Assembly: GCA_016714025.1 (NCBI GenBank)
Contig: JADJOB010000002.1
Span: 107,501 to 171,500, forward strand
Reading direction: 5' to 3'
DNA: 64,000 nucleotides
From: Saprospiraceae bacterium
Lineage (GTDB): Bacteria > Bacteroidota > Bacteroidia > Chitinophagales > Saprospiraceae
The notes beneath the pieces were generated by a model. The model was not told the origin of the DNA. It searched no databases and saw only the letters and a program-made list of their open reading frames with translations. The position numbers and the translations under genes were made by a program. Each line of letters starts with the position of its first letter. The stretch's first letter is position 1. Positions 28,134 to 35,864 of the stretch are shown piece after piece.

Positions 28134-29024
28134 CTAACAAACTCCATCAATACATGGGCTAAGCTCTATCTCAATAGTTGAATGTTCAATCGCAAATCTA
28201 TCGTGAAGTATCTTCTTAACCTCTGTGACTATTTCAACTGATTTCTGTATATCAGATTTTTCTAAGGTGATATGACAACTCAAAGCAGTTTTATTTGATG
28301 ATATAGACCAAATGTGTAAATCATCAACATTAGTAATTTCTGGAAAAGCATCAAAAATCTCTTTCTTTACCTTTTCAAAATCAATACCCCGCGGTGTGCC
28401 TTCAAAGAGAATATGTAGTGCATCTTTCAAAACACCCCATGCACTGAATAGAAGCATCAAACCGATAATAATACTCACGATTGCATCAATGATAAAGAAG
28501 TGAGTAAAGTAGATTATGATACCTGCTATTAATGCACCAACGGAGGCAAGAGTATCAAATGCCATACTCAAAAAAGCACTTCGCATATTTAAATCCTTTG
28601 TGCTGTTTCGGAACAGAAGTGCAATTCCTCCATTTACGAGAATACCAATGAAAGAAACAATGGCTATTAAACTACCGCTCACTGCCTCTGGGTGCAGTAT
28701 GCGAGTATATGCTTCGTAGAAGATATAAATAGCAAGAGTAATAAGAATGACACTGTTTATCAAAGCAGATATTATTGTCGCTCTGCCATACCCGTATGTC
28801 TTGTCTGGTGTCGATTTTCTGCCAGACATTTTTTGAGCAAAATATGAAATAACTAGACTTAAGCTATCAGTTAGATTGTGTCCTGCATCAGAAATGAGAG
28901 CCAAACTGCCAGAAATGATACCGACTGTGAATTGAATTATTGTAAAGATAGTATTTAATAAAATACCAAACTTGAGTTTGGAATTAAGGTTAATTACTTC
29001 TTGTGAATGTGAATGTGATGACAT
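28134..29024 (-). CDS. Cation diffusion facilitator (CzcD/ZitB-like)
   Basis: A 296-residue divalent-cation/proton antiporter of the inner membrane. It starts with a His-rich stretch (SSHSHSQ), has six membrane segments, the TM2 metal site SDAGHNLTDS and the TM5 segment FDTLASVGA (H/D sites), then a cytoplasmic ferredoxin-like domain (about 205-296; DLHIWSISSNKTALSCHI). It faces the P-type ATPase tail to tail and completes the metal-export cassette. Zn or Cd is the usual substrate of this group. Confidence 0.93.
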   Translation of the reverse strand: MSSHSHSQEVINLNSKLKFGILLNTIFTIIQFTVGIISGSLALISDAGHNLTDSLSLVISYFAQKMSGRKSTPDKTYGYGRATIISALINSVILITLAIYIFYEAYTRILHPEAVSGSLIAIVSFIGILVNGGIALLFRNSTKDLNMRSAFLSMAFDTLASVGALIAGIIIYFTHFFIIDAIVSIIIGLMLLFSAWGVLKDALHILFEGTPRGIDFEKVKKEIFDAFPEITNVDDLHIWSISSNKTALSCHITLEKSDIQKSVEIVTEVKKILHDRFAIEHSTIEIELSPCIDGVC

Positions 29025-29140
29025 AGAATGATTTTAGCATTTTTACAATTAAAATTCATCAAGTTATTATTTCTTATAGTTTCTTGACATTTTTTGTCGC
29101 TCCATTTGTTTCTGAATATTACAATTTATCATAAACACAT

Positions 29141-29168
29141 CTTGCCAAATTGGCAATTTCTACCGTCT
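29141..29168 (-). repeat. Dispersed motif copy C, with perfect palindrome
   Basis: The plus strand reads a palindrome TTGCCAAATTGGCAA (29142-29156) running into TTTCTACCGTCT, the reverse complement of the core found at 13419 and 14802. It lies between the divergent CDF gene and the RadC-like gene (ATG at 29235), where a regulator could bind. Copies B and C are in inverted orientation and bracket the recombinase and metal-efflux modules. Confidence 0.7.
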
Positions 29169-29234
29169 TTGTCTCAATCCTAATTCCTAATAAACTGGTT
29201 TAGAAATATTCTTTAACAATCTAAATCAGTAATT

Positions 29235-29714
29235 ATGAAAAATTTAAATGGCGAAAGCCAAATACCTCCGTTATTGCAGGTAGCAGAAGTAAAAGTTATT
29301 TACCAATCCAAATTGCCCTTTACCTATCACCCTAGAGTTAATAGTTCAAACGATGCAGAAAAATTTTTCCGAATTAATTGGGGTGATGACATAGACTTGG
29401 TTGAAGAATTCAATGTGTTGTTTCTTAATAGAGCTAATTATGTAAAGGGAATATTGCGATTAAGTCGTGGTGGATTAACTGGAACAGTTGCCGATCCACG
29501 AATTCTTTTTGCAACAGCACTCAAAGGTCTTGCCGTGGGAATAATTGCCGGACACAATCATCCATCTGGTTCAATCAAACCAAGTTCTCAAGACATAGAG
29601 TTAACAAAAAAGATAAAAGAGATTGGTAGATTTCACGAAATAATACTGATAGATCACCTTATTCTTTCTCCACATTCCGGATTCTATTCCTTCGCTGACG
29701 AAGGAATGCTTTAA
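29235..29714 (+). CDS. RadC-like JAB/MPN-domain protein
   Basis: A 159-residue protein with the JAMM metal-binding signature GHNHPSG...PSSQD (about 110-124) of RadC-like proteins. RadC-family genes are very common next to antirestriction and mobilization genes in islands; the true function is unsettled (DNA repair was once proposed). A short Pro-rich N-terminus precedes it. It lies 33 nt before the ArdC-like gene on the same strand and probably forms an operon with it. Confidence 0.92.
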   Translation: MKNLNGESQIPPLLQVAEVKVIYQSKLPFTYHPRVNSSNDAEKFFRINWGDDIDLVEEFNVLFLNRANYVKGILRLSRGGLTGTVADPRILFATALKGLAVGIIAGHNHPSGSIKPSSQDIELTKKIKEIGRFHEIILIDHLILSPHSGFYSFADEGML

Positions 29715-29747
29715 GTAAATCATTTTTCACTTTTAAAATTTATTGTA

Positions 29748-30677
29748 ATGAAAACAACACCTGAACCTAGGGTTCAACAAACCACTATTGCATCACTTTA
29801 TGATGAGGTGACAAACAGGATAATTGCCATGATTGAAAAAGGCGTAGCTCCGTGGAGAAAAACATGGAACACTTATGGCATAGCGCGTAATTATGTTTCG
29901 GGCAGACTTTACACTGGCATCAATTACATTCTTATGAACAATACCGGACATCCCATTCCATACTTTGCGACATTCAATCAAATCAAAGAATTGGGTGGAA
30001 CAATTAAAAAAGGAACGGAGGCCAGTATGGTCATCTACTTCAAAATGTATTACAAGGATAGTGATGACAAGACACTTACTCCTGAAGTAGCCAAAGGCAG
30101 ATACAAAAAAGGAGAAGAAATTAAAGTATTGAGGTTCATTCGGTATTACAATGTCTTTAATGTCGGAGACATCGAAGGTATTGAGATAGACCACAGCCGT
30201 TTTCCGGAGGTAAAACTCACAGATAATGAGAAAATAACCCGATGTGAGGAAATCATCATGAATATGCCCAACCCACCAGATTTGAGGCAAATTGACTCAA
30301 ATAGAGCCTTTTATTCACCAGCTCAGGATTTCATCAACATGCCTTCCGTTGGGCAGTTTGAGACTTCAGAACATTACTATGCAACTTACTTTCACGAGCT
30401 GATCCACGCAACTGGTCATGCTTCCAGGCTGGCAAGGGCTGAAGTTATGGACTTTTCCGGATTTGGAACTATACCTTATAGTAAGGAGGAATTGGTTGCC
30501 GAAATGGGGGCATCATTTCTATGTTCACATACACAAATTGATTATGATTCCGTAGTGCAAAACAATGCTTCCTATCTGGCTGGTTGGCTAAAGGTGCTTA
30601 AGGAAGATTCGAGGTTTATTTTCAAGGTTTCTGCTGAGGCGCAAAAGGCTGTTGAATATATTTTGGATTTCAAATAG
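29748..30677 (+). CDS. ArdC-like antirestriction protein
   Basis: A 309-residue protein with an N-terminal ssDNA-binding domain (about 10-130: ITNRIIAM..., APWRKTW, GINYILM, TFNQIKELGGTIKKG) and a C-terminal metalloprotease-like domain with HELIH at 216-220 and MGASFLC. ArdC of conjugative plasmids protects incoming single-stranded DNA against restriction. In an island that also carries a type I system, it would help transfer into restricting hosts. It ends before a bidirectional terminator-like hairpin. Confidence 0.9.
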   Translation: MKTTPEPRVQQTTIASLYDEVTNRIIAMIEKGVAPWRKTWNTYGIARNYVSGRLYTGINYILMNNTGHPIPYFATFNQIKELGGTIKKGTEASMVIYFKMYYKDSDDKTLTPEVAKGRYKKGEEIKVLRFIRYYNVFNVGDIEGIEIDHSRFPEVKLTDNEKITRCEEIIMNMPNPPDLRQIDSNRAFYSPAQDFINMPSVGQFETSEHYYATYFHELIHATGHASRLARAEVMDFSGFGTIPYSKEELVAEMGASFLCSHTQIDYDSVVQNNASYLAGWLKVLKEDSRFIFKVSAEAQKAVEYILDFK

Positions 30678-30701
30678 GGTGAACCGGATGAATCAAATTT
30701 T

Positions 30702-30733
30702 AATTCCTACTCAATTAGTTATTGGGTAGGATT
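30702..30733. terminator. Bidirectional terminator between convergent genes
   Basis: AATTCCTACTCAAT (about 30702-30715) and ATTGGGTAGGATTT (30721-30734) form a near-perfect stem, flanked by A-rich and T-rich sequence on either side. It lies between the ArdC-like gene (plus) and the 67-residue gene (minus). Confidence 0.75.
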
Positions 30734-30747
30734 TTTAATTGGATAAA

Positions 30748-30951
30748 TTAGTGATGCATATTCTCTAGTTCAACCGTTTCAATGTTCACTATAGATTCAG
30801 CTTTTAAATTATCAGAAGCTCTTTCCAATGAAGCTTGCTTGAGCAAAATTTGATATTGTTTAAATTCCTGATACTCTGCATACATTGTTGCTAGAATTTC
30901 AATTCTTTTATCTTGATTATTATTTAGTAATTCGTTCCATGTTATATCCAT
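30748..30951 (-). CDS. Small hypothetical protein downstream of the sigma-like factor
   Basis: A 67-residue acidic, helical protein (MDITWNELLNNNQDKR...EYQEFKQYQILLKQ) with no membrane segment and no recognised family. It starts 11 nt after the sigma-like gene on the same strand, so it is probably co-transcribed. A role as regulator of the sigma-like factor is conceivable from position only. Confidence 0.5.
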   Translation of the reverse strand: MDITWNELLNNNQDKRIEILATMYAEYQEFKQYQILLKQASLERASDNLKAESIVNIETVELENMHH

Positions 30952-30962
30952 AAAATATTAAT

Positions 30963-31469
30963 TTACATTTTTGTTGCAATTAGTTGCTCGAGTTTATCAA
31001 AGCAAGTTGATTTATAAGTCGCAACTGTGGCTTTCTGTAATTGCATAATTTCGCCGATTTCCTCATTTGAATAACCTTCATGAAATAAGCTTATAATTTG
31101 TCTGCATTTAGGCTCCATTAAATTCAACAGGTACTCTAGATGATCCAACTCCACTTTAGATTCATGCCAATTTTTAGCTGAGTTAGCACTTGATGTATTT
31201 GAAAGATCAACTTTTGTTCTCAATCTTTCCTTTTGAGCAAAATTTAAAACATTGTTTTTGAAAATTCTATTAATAAAAAACCTATTAAAATTGGTAAGTA
31301 CTTGACCTTTATTATTCATTTTCCAGACTTCTTCAAGTGATTCATTAAAAATATCATCCATAAAATGTAAAGGCAGTCCGGCATTTTGCATAATACTCGT
31401 CATGGCTCCTATGTTCCCTTTGTAAAATCTATTTACAAGATCCGTAGTGTGTAAGTTATACTGCTCCAA
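30963..31469 (-). CDS. Sigma-70-like factor (ECF-type)
   Basis: A 168-residue protein with ECF sigma layout: a region 2-like part (LVNRFYKGNIGAM...DDIFNESLEEVWKM, FNRFFINRIFKNN) and a region 4 helix-turn-helix (MEPKCRQIISLFHEGYSNEEIGEIMQLQKATVATYKSTCFDKL). It would direct RNA polymerase to specific promoters, perhaps those of the transfer genes downstream. It is divergent from the membrane-protein/TraG operon at 32002, with a TATATTTG -7 element upstream. Confidence 0.75.
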   Translation of the reverse strand: MEQYNLHTTDLVNRFYKGNIGAMTSIMQNAGLPLHFMDDIFNESLEEVWKMNNKGQVLTNFNRFFINRIFKNNVLNFAQKERLRTKVDLSNTSSANSAKNWHESKVELDHLEYLLNLMEPKCRQIISLFHEGYSNEEIGEIMQLQKATVATYKSTCFDKLEQLIATKM

Positions 31470-31494
31470 TTTGATATATTAAAAAATCGTAATA

Positions 31495-31502
31495 CAAATA
31501 TA
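31495..31502 (-). promoter_or_regulatory. Putative -7 element of the sigma-like gene
   Basis: On the minus strand this reads TATATTTG, matching the Bacteroidota -7 consensus TAnnTTTG, 26 nt before the ATG at 31469. I see no clear -33 TTTG/TTG at the expected spacing, so this is tentative. Confidence 0.4.
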
Positions 31503-32001
31503 TCAAAAGTTTGAATTACAGTATTTTATACTTTATGTTTTTTTACAAATTATTAAAAAATGTAATATAACATATTGATTATCAGAAAAAAAGAATAAAA
31601 ATAATTGGCTTTTTAAATAAAGAATTGTCGTGCTCGCCGGATATAAAAAGGCTGATCCTTTTCAGAACCAGCCCAAATGTAAATTGAATCCGGACTCCAT
31701 TTCTTGGCCGAAATTACCGGAATCGATTTAGTCTAGTAAAGATACGACCATTTGTTTGAAAATATACGAACGAATGGTTAAAAATAAAGTCGTTCTGACA
31801 AGGGGTTCAGCATATTTAGTAACTAATAAATATGCTTATGAATTCTTTTTACTTTCTTATTTATTTCCTGCTTCTACTCATGATCATCAAGCATGAAAAA
31901 TGCATTGAAGAGTAGAAAATATACCAAGTTGTTTCATCTAAGGAATTAAAATCAGACAATTAACCTTCATAATCTATTAATTCATTTTTAAAATATTTTA
32001 T
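31503..32001. other. Intergenic region with nested inverted repeats and no firm gene
   Basis: About 500 nt between the divergent sigma-like and membrane-protein genes. CCGGAT and ATCCGG around 31638 and 31689 bracket a smaller stem (GGCTG/CAGCC). An imperfect 12-bp inverted repeat (ACCATTTGTTTG, 31747-31758; CGAACGAATGGT, 31767-31778) is flanked by ACGAC and GTCGT (31744-31748, 31789-31793). These could be regulatory sites or an origin. The rest is AT-rich. Confidence 0.4.
31832..31915 (+). CDS. Possible 27-residue hydrophobic peptide
   Basis: ATG at 31832 to TAG at 31915 gives MLMNSFYFLIYFLLLLMIIK... with a single hydrophobic helix and a short charged tail. Size and composition resemble small toxic or membrane peptides, but in AT-rich DNA such frames arise by chance. 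No clear ribosome-binding site is seen. Weak call. Confidence 0.2.
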   Translation: MLMNSFYFLIYFLLLLMIIKHEKCIEE

Positions 32002-33021
32002 ATGCCTAACAATGAATTTTATTTTGGTATTCGGGTTGAATCACTCGAAAACTATATCAAAACAAATCTTACTGAGCTCAGAGAGAAAACTCTCCAAAGC
32101 ACAGACTTGATAGTTCATCAAGGTCTTAAGGACACGCTTGTTATTCAACATGAAATTGCAACAGCTATTGAAGTTCTCAAGGCTCATGTAAGCAAGACCC
32201 TTAATCCAGAGATTGAAAAATTGGCTCAAGAAATTCTTCAAGCTAACCTAGAGGAATTGAAGCTTCAAACTGTACGAGAAGTTGATCTTATTGACCAGAA
32301 GATTAATAACATTGAAGTGGATATCAGAAGAATAAAAATCACTTATGATTGGCCAGCATATTATAAGGTGTGGGCTGGTATAATTGCATTGTGCTTTATT
32401 GATACAATAATGAATTATTCCAGCTACCAGGTCGTTGCAAGGAATCTTATATTAGCAATTTTGCTTTCCGCTCTAACCGCCTACGGTTTATCAACTTCTG
32501 CTGTTACAATTGGTAAACGTATGCAAAAAGCTATGACTGTTAAAGCCAAGTGGATTTGGTTTTTATCTGGTATAGTTGGTGGCGGTATTGCATTTTTTGG
32601 ATTGGGCTTGCTTAGGCAAACATATTTAAGAGATAACGGCTCACTTGCTAATTCACCTTTTATCTGGATGCTCCTAAATGACTTCTTTTATGCAATCGCC
32701 ATTTTGCTTGCATATACTAAGCTTCCAACGGATGCTCAAGAAAAAGAAAAGCAATTGAAAGATCAAAAGCTTCAGGAAATTGAAAAGTTAAAAGCTGAGA
32801 AGAGACATTTATTGGATAAGCTTGAGAATGAAGTAAAAAGGATTCATGAATGCAAGCAGAAGCTTGAGGGATTTAAAATTTACAGGAGCGATTTATTTAA
32901 TCAATTGGATAGTGAAAGAGACCACATCGTTTCTAATTGTAATCGCGAGTTTACAATTAAAAGTGGCTCACGTTCACAACAACCACCTCAGTTATTAATT
33001 CAAAATAATCAAATGTCATGA
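32002..33021 (+). CDS. Coiled-coil membrane protein of the mobilization module
   Basis: A 339-residue protein with a long helical N-terminus (about 10-112), three or four membrane segments in about 115-245 (VWAGIIALCFIDTIM, LILAILLSALTAYGLS, WIWFLSGIVGGGIAFFGLGLL, MLLNDFFYAIAILLAY) and a C-terminal coiled coil (about 248-300; EKEKQLKDQKLQEIEKLKAE). I recognise no family. It overlaps the lipoprotein gene by 4 nt and lies in the operon that leads to the TraG-like coupling protein and relaxase. A structural or docking role in DNA transfer is inferred from context. Confidence 0.7.
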   Translation: MPNNEFYFGIRVESLENYIKTNLTELREKTLQSTDLIVHQGLKDTLVIQHEIATAIEVLKAHVSKTLNPEIEKLAQEILQANLEELKLQTVREVDLIDQKINNIEVDIRRIKITYDWPAYYKVWAGIIALCFIDTIMNYSSYQVVARNLILAILLSALTAYGLSTSAVTIGKRMQKAMTVKAKWIWFLSGIVGGGIAFFGLGLLRQTYLRDNGSLANSPFIWMLLNDFFYAIAILLAYTKLPTDAQEKEKQLKDQKLQEIEKLKAEKRHLLDKLENEVKRIHECKQKLEGFKIYRSDLFNQLDSERDHIVSNCNREFTIKSGSRSQQPPQLLIQNNQMS

Positions 33022-33725
33022 AGACGCTTTATTGTTATTGCACACTGCTGATATTTTCAGCAGTGTGTTTTTCATCTTGTAATGAAAAACCGAAAGTTCA
33101 CAACATAACCATTGTATATGATTTGACCGAAGAGCATTTTAAAGGAATTGCAATGTCAGAATTCAAAAAAGTATCAGCTCTGACTAAAAATTCTATGAAT
33201 GGAGAGTTGACAAGGTTGGTACCTATAACAGAATTAGGATTTAATCGATCTTATGATGTTGTAATTCAAAAGGACTCAAACCTTTTGATGGGAAATGATT
33301 ATGAAAGAACTGATTTGGTAAATGAATATTTTTCGAAGATTGATTCCTGTTTAAAATTTATAATTGGAGATAAACATGATCGTTCAGGATCTGTAATATT
33401 TAAAGTATTAACAGAAGAACTTAATAGATTAAGTGAATCTACTGCTGATTCAAAGACAGCAATTTTTAATACTGATTTTATGGAAAAGTCTTTTGTTAAT
33501 TTTTATGACACAGCGACGATGAATGTAATAAGAAAGCATCCGGATGAAATGAGAAAAAGATTACTAAAAAAGTATCCGCTAAAGCAACTACAGGGAATAG
33601 ATATCTACTTTGTCTATTTACCAAAGGATACCGTTGATAGTAATAGATATGAAGCCTTATCTCTGTTTTACAAAAGGATGTTTGAATCATTTGGAGCAAA
33701 AGTGCATATCGTAGGAACTATTTAA
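33018..33725 (+). CDS. Lipoprotein of the mobilization module, unknown function
   Basis: A 235-residue protein with a lipoprotein signal (MKTLYCYCTLLIFSAVCFSSC, Cys21). The mature part starts with HNITIVYDLTEEHF, a hydrophobic strand ending in Asp, which vaguely recalls von Willebrand-A-like folds, but no complete motif is seen. It overlaps the membrane-protein gene by 4 nt (ATGA type) and is followed by a 52-residue gene. Function unknown; linked to transfer by operon position. Confidence 0.7.
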   Translation: MKTLYCYCTLLIFSAVCFSSCNEKPKVHNITIVYDLTEEHFKGIAMSEFKKVSALTKNSMNGELTRLVPITELGFNRSYDVVIQKDSNLLMGNDYERTDLVNEYFSKIDSCLKFIIGDKHDRSGSVIFKVLTEELNRLSESTADSKTAIFNTDFMEKSFVNFYDTATMNVIRKHPDEMRKRLLKKYPLKQLQGIDIYFVYLPKDTVDSNRYEALSLFYKRMFESFGAKVHIVGTI

Positions 33726-33743
33726 ATAAATAATTTCTAGGTT

Positions 33744-33902
33744 ATGTCTCAATCAAGTAAAAACATTTTTTTTGAAACACTAAAGTCTTTGATTGTCTCA
33801 GCACTTAAATTATTGACTTTGCTATTTGCTTACTCCTGTAAATTAACCGGAACGATCCTTTTAAAAACTGGTGAATTTTTGGAAAAATTATTAGTGAAAT
33901 GA
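33744..33902 (+). CDS. Small membrane protein (52 aa) coupled to the TraG-like gene
   Basis: ATG at 33744 to TGA at 33902 encodes MSQSSKNIFFETLKSLIV followed by a hydrophobic helix (SALKLLTLLFAYSC) and an amphipathic tail ending EKLLVK. Its stop overlaps the next start in an ATGA arrangement, a strong sign of a translated, coupled gene. It may anchor or regulate the coupling protein, which itself has only a short N-terminal hydrophobic segment. Confidence 0.6.
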   Translation: MSQSSKNIFFETLKSLIVSALKLLTLLFAYSCKLTGTILLKTGEFLEKLLVK

Positions 33903-35341
33903 TTAGGGTTATTGGCTTTATACTAGAACTTGTATTTGAAATCCTGTCTGCGATATTTACCGGATTGTTAGAATTTATTGAATCACTCATTGGTCAGGAA
34001 CGAAAAACGGAGTATGATGCGGATTTCGTTCCGGCCAGTGAGATCTTAAGCAAATTTGATGAAGGATTTTGTCTTAACGGAAGTCATTGCCTGTCAATTA
34101 CGGAAAGTTATAAAAATGGAGTTGCTTTTGGTGGTTCCGGTTCAGGAAAAACCTCAACCATATTAATAAATAGTGCGCTATTGATGGCGAAGGGAAATTC
34201 AAGTTTAATCTTTAATGATCCAAGCCATGAAATCCGGTTATTAGTCAGTGGAGCACTAATTGAAATAGGATATGAAATCCGAGTAATAAATTATAGCAGT
34301 TTAAATTCAGAATGTTTCAATCCATTAAAACGGTGCAAAACTATCTCAGATATTCAGAAGCTTGCGTCATTGCTTGTCAGAAACTCATTAGGTGATGCTA
34401 AAGATCCGTTTTGGAACAAAAGCGCAGAAGCAATCATCTCCCTTTTCATTAGGTACCTAATTTTTTATGCAGAGCCAGAATATCGAACACTTTACAATGT
34501 ACTCCATTTAGTCAATGTATTTGCAGGTAATCCAGAAAAAATTGACAAGCTTATTGTAAAGACCAGAGATGAAAAAATGCTTTCAGAATACAAGGCATTT
34601 GTTGCATACGGCGTTAAAACCTTGTCTTCTATACTCGCTACAGTAAAAGCCTCACTAACTTTATTTACCGATGAAGTAATTGCATCCATTACATCAATTG
34701 ATACGATTGATTTTGCTGAGTTTAGAACTAAGAAGGTGGCTCTGTTTATAAACAATTCAGTGCCAGACATGCACTATTATGGAGCCTTGACTTCTCTTTT
34801 TTTTCAGCAATTTTTAAATGAATTATTGGTGCGTATTCCAGATAAGAACGAAAATAATATCTTCTTTCTTCTTGATGAAGCATCATCAATGTATTTGCCG
34901 GGACTTTCAACGACAATATCAAATATTCGCAAATACAATAGCGGAATACTTTTAATATACCAAGACTATCATCAGTTGGAACATATTTATGGAACTTATG
35001 AAGCAAAGAATATTACTGCCAATTGCTACGCCAAAGTCTATCTCCCAGGTCAACCAATTGGAACTTGCAAGGAGCTTGAAACAATTTTAGGACGATTTGA
35101 ATATCTGGATGAAGATGAAGTAAGACATACGAGGCAACTAATGACTGCCGATGAAATTAGGATGACGGACAAAGCAATTATATTGATTGGAAACAAACCA
35201 CCAATTCATGCACAACTAAAACCATTTTACAATGACTGGAGGCTAAATTCAAAAACAAAAAGGCCTCCTTATGAACCATCAAATAAACTTTATTTTGATG
35301 TACCACCTTTAATTCAATTGGATGAAGAGAAGAAGGCTTAA
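33899..35341 (+). CDS. TraG/VirD4-like type IV coupling protein
   Basis: A 480-residue coupling ATPase that would bring the relaxase-DNA complex to a secretion channel. A single N-terminal hydrophobic stretch (FILELVFEILSAIFTGLL, about 6-24) replaces the usual two-helix anchor. Walker A is GGSGSGKTS (about 80-88), followed by LIFNDPSHEI; Walker B is IFFLLDEASSM (about 321-331). It starts inside the stop of the 52-residue gene and overlaps the MobC-like gene by 20 nt. It is different from the shorter VirD4-like ATPase at 18581. Confidence 0.9.
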   Translation: MIRVIGFILELVFEILSAIFTGLLEFIESLIGQERKTEYDADFVPASEILSKFDEGFCLNGSHCLSITESYKNGVAFGGSGSGKTSTILINSALLMAKGNSSLIFNDPSHEIRLLVSGALIEIGYEIRVINYSSLNSECFNPLKRCKTISDIQKLASLLVRNSLGDAKDPFWNKSAEAIISLFIRYLIFYAEPEYRTLYNVLHLVNVFAGNPEKIDKLIVKTRDEKMLSEYKAFVAYGVKTLSSILATVKASLTLFTDEVIASITSIDTIDFAEFRTKKVALFINNSVPDMHYYGALTSLFFQQFLNELLVRIPDKNENNIFFLLDEASSMYLPGLSTTISNIRKYNSGILLIYQDYHQLEHIYGTYEAKNITANCYAKVYLPGQPIGTCKELETILGRFEYLDEDEVRHTRQLMTADEIRMTDKAIILIGNKPPIHAQLKPFYNDWRLNSKTKRPPYEPSNKLYFDVPPLIQLDEEKKA

Positions 35342-35864
35342 TACCAAAAGCAATTTATATTCCTATTTAAAATCCAGTGGAGTTCTTGAGAATGGCACGC
35401 ACGAGGAAATTCAAAAGGTTAAGAAAGAATATTGGAAACAATACAAAAAGAAATGGCGTAATAATAAACGAAGACAAGACAAAGAGATTGCCGTTTCTTT
35501 TTCAAAAGATGAATTTAGAGAAATTACAACTGAATCAAAAAGACATAAATTAAGTCGTACTCAGTTCATTAAGCAATCGTGTTTTGCATATCTAAATAAA
35601 TCCTTTATTGTTCCAGACATAAAAGAAGTTAGAAAAATATCTCAACTGCTTTCTCTGACATACAATTCAATTCAAGAACTAATTGAAGAAAATAAAGTCG
35701 AAAATAAAGTCGCAAGAACACTTATGGATTCCATCTATAATTTGGAAAGAGAAATACTTCCTGTTTTGAATAATCCAAAGTCATTAGAAGTATTCATAAA
35801 AGAGCATATTTCAAAAAATCCGAAGGGCAAACCCAAACTTATTGAATTCATTAATTCATTATGA
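35322..35864 (+). CDS. MobC-like relaxosome accessory protein
   Basis: A 180-residue, highly basic protein. A Lys/Arg-rich N-terminus (KKVKK-type stretches, YKKKWRNNKRRQDKE) precedes a ribbon-helix-helix-like segment (IAVSFSKDEFREI...KLSRTQFIKQSCFAYL), which is the MobC pattern in Bacteroidota mobilization modules. The C-terminal helix region covers about 100-170. It overlaps the coupling gene before it (20 nt) and the relaxase gene after it (4 nt). MobC helps the relaxase open and nick oriT. Confidence 0.85.
   Translation: MKRRRLNTKSNLYSYLKSSGVLENGTHEEIQKVKKEYWKQYKKKWRNNKRRQDKEIAVSFSKDEFREITTESKRHKLSRTQFIKQSCFAYLNKSFIVPDIKEVRKISQLLSLTYNSIQELIEENKVENKVARTLMDSIYNLEREILPVLNNPKSLEVFIKEHISKNPKGKPKLIEFINSL

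Noticed and set aside
29793..30290. 165-residue antisense frame
   Set aside because: It lies wholly inside the clear ArdC-like gene on the opposite strand.
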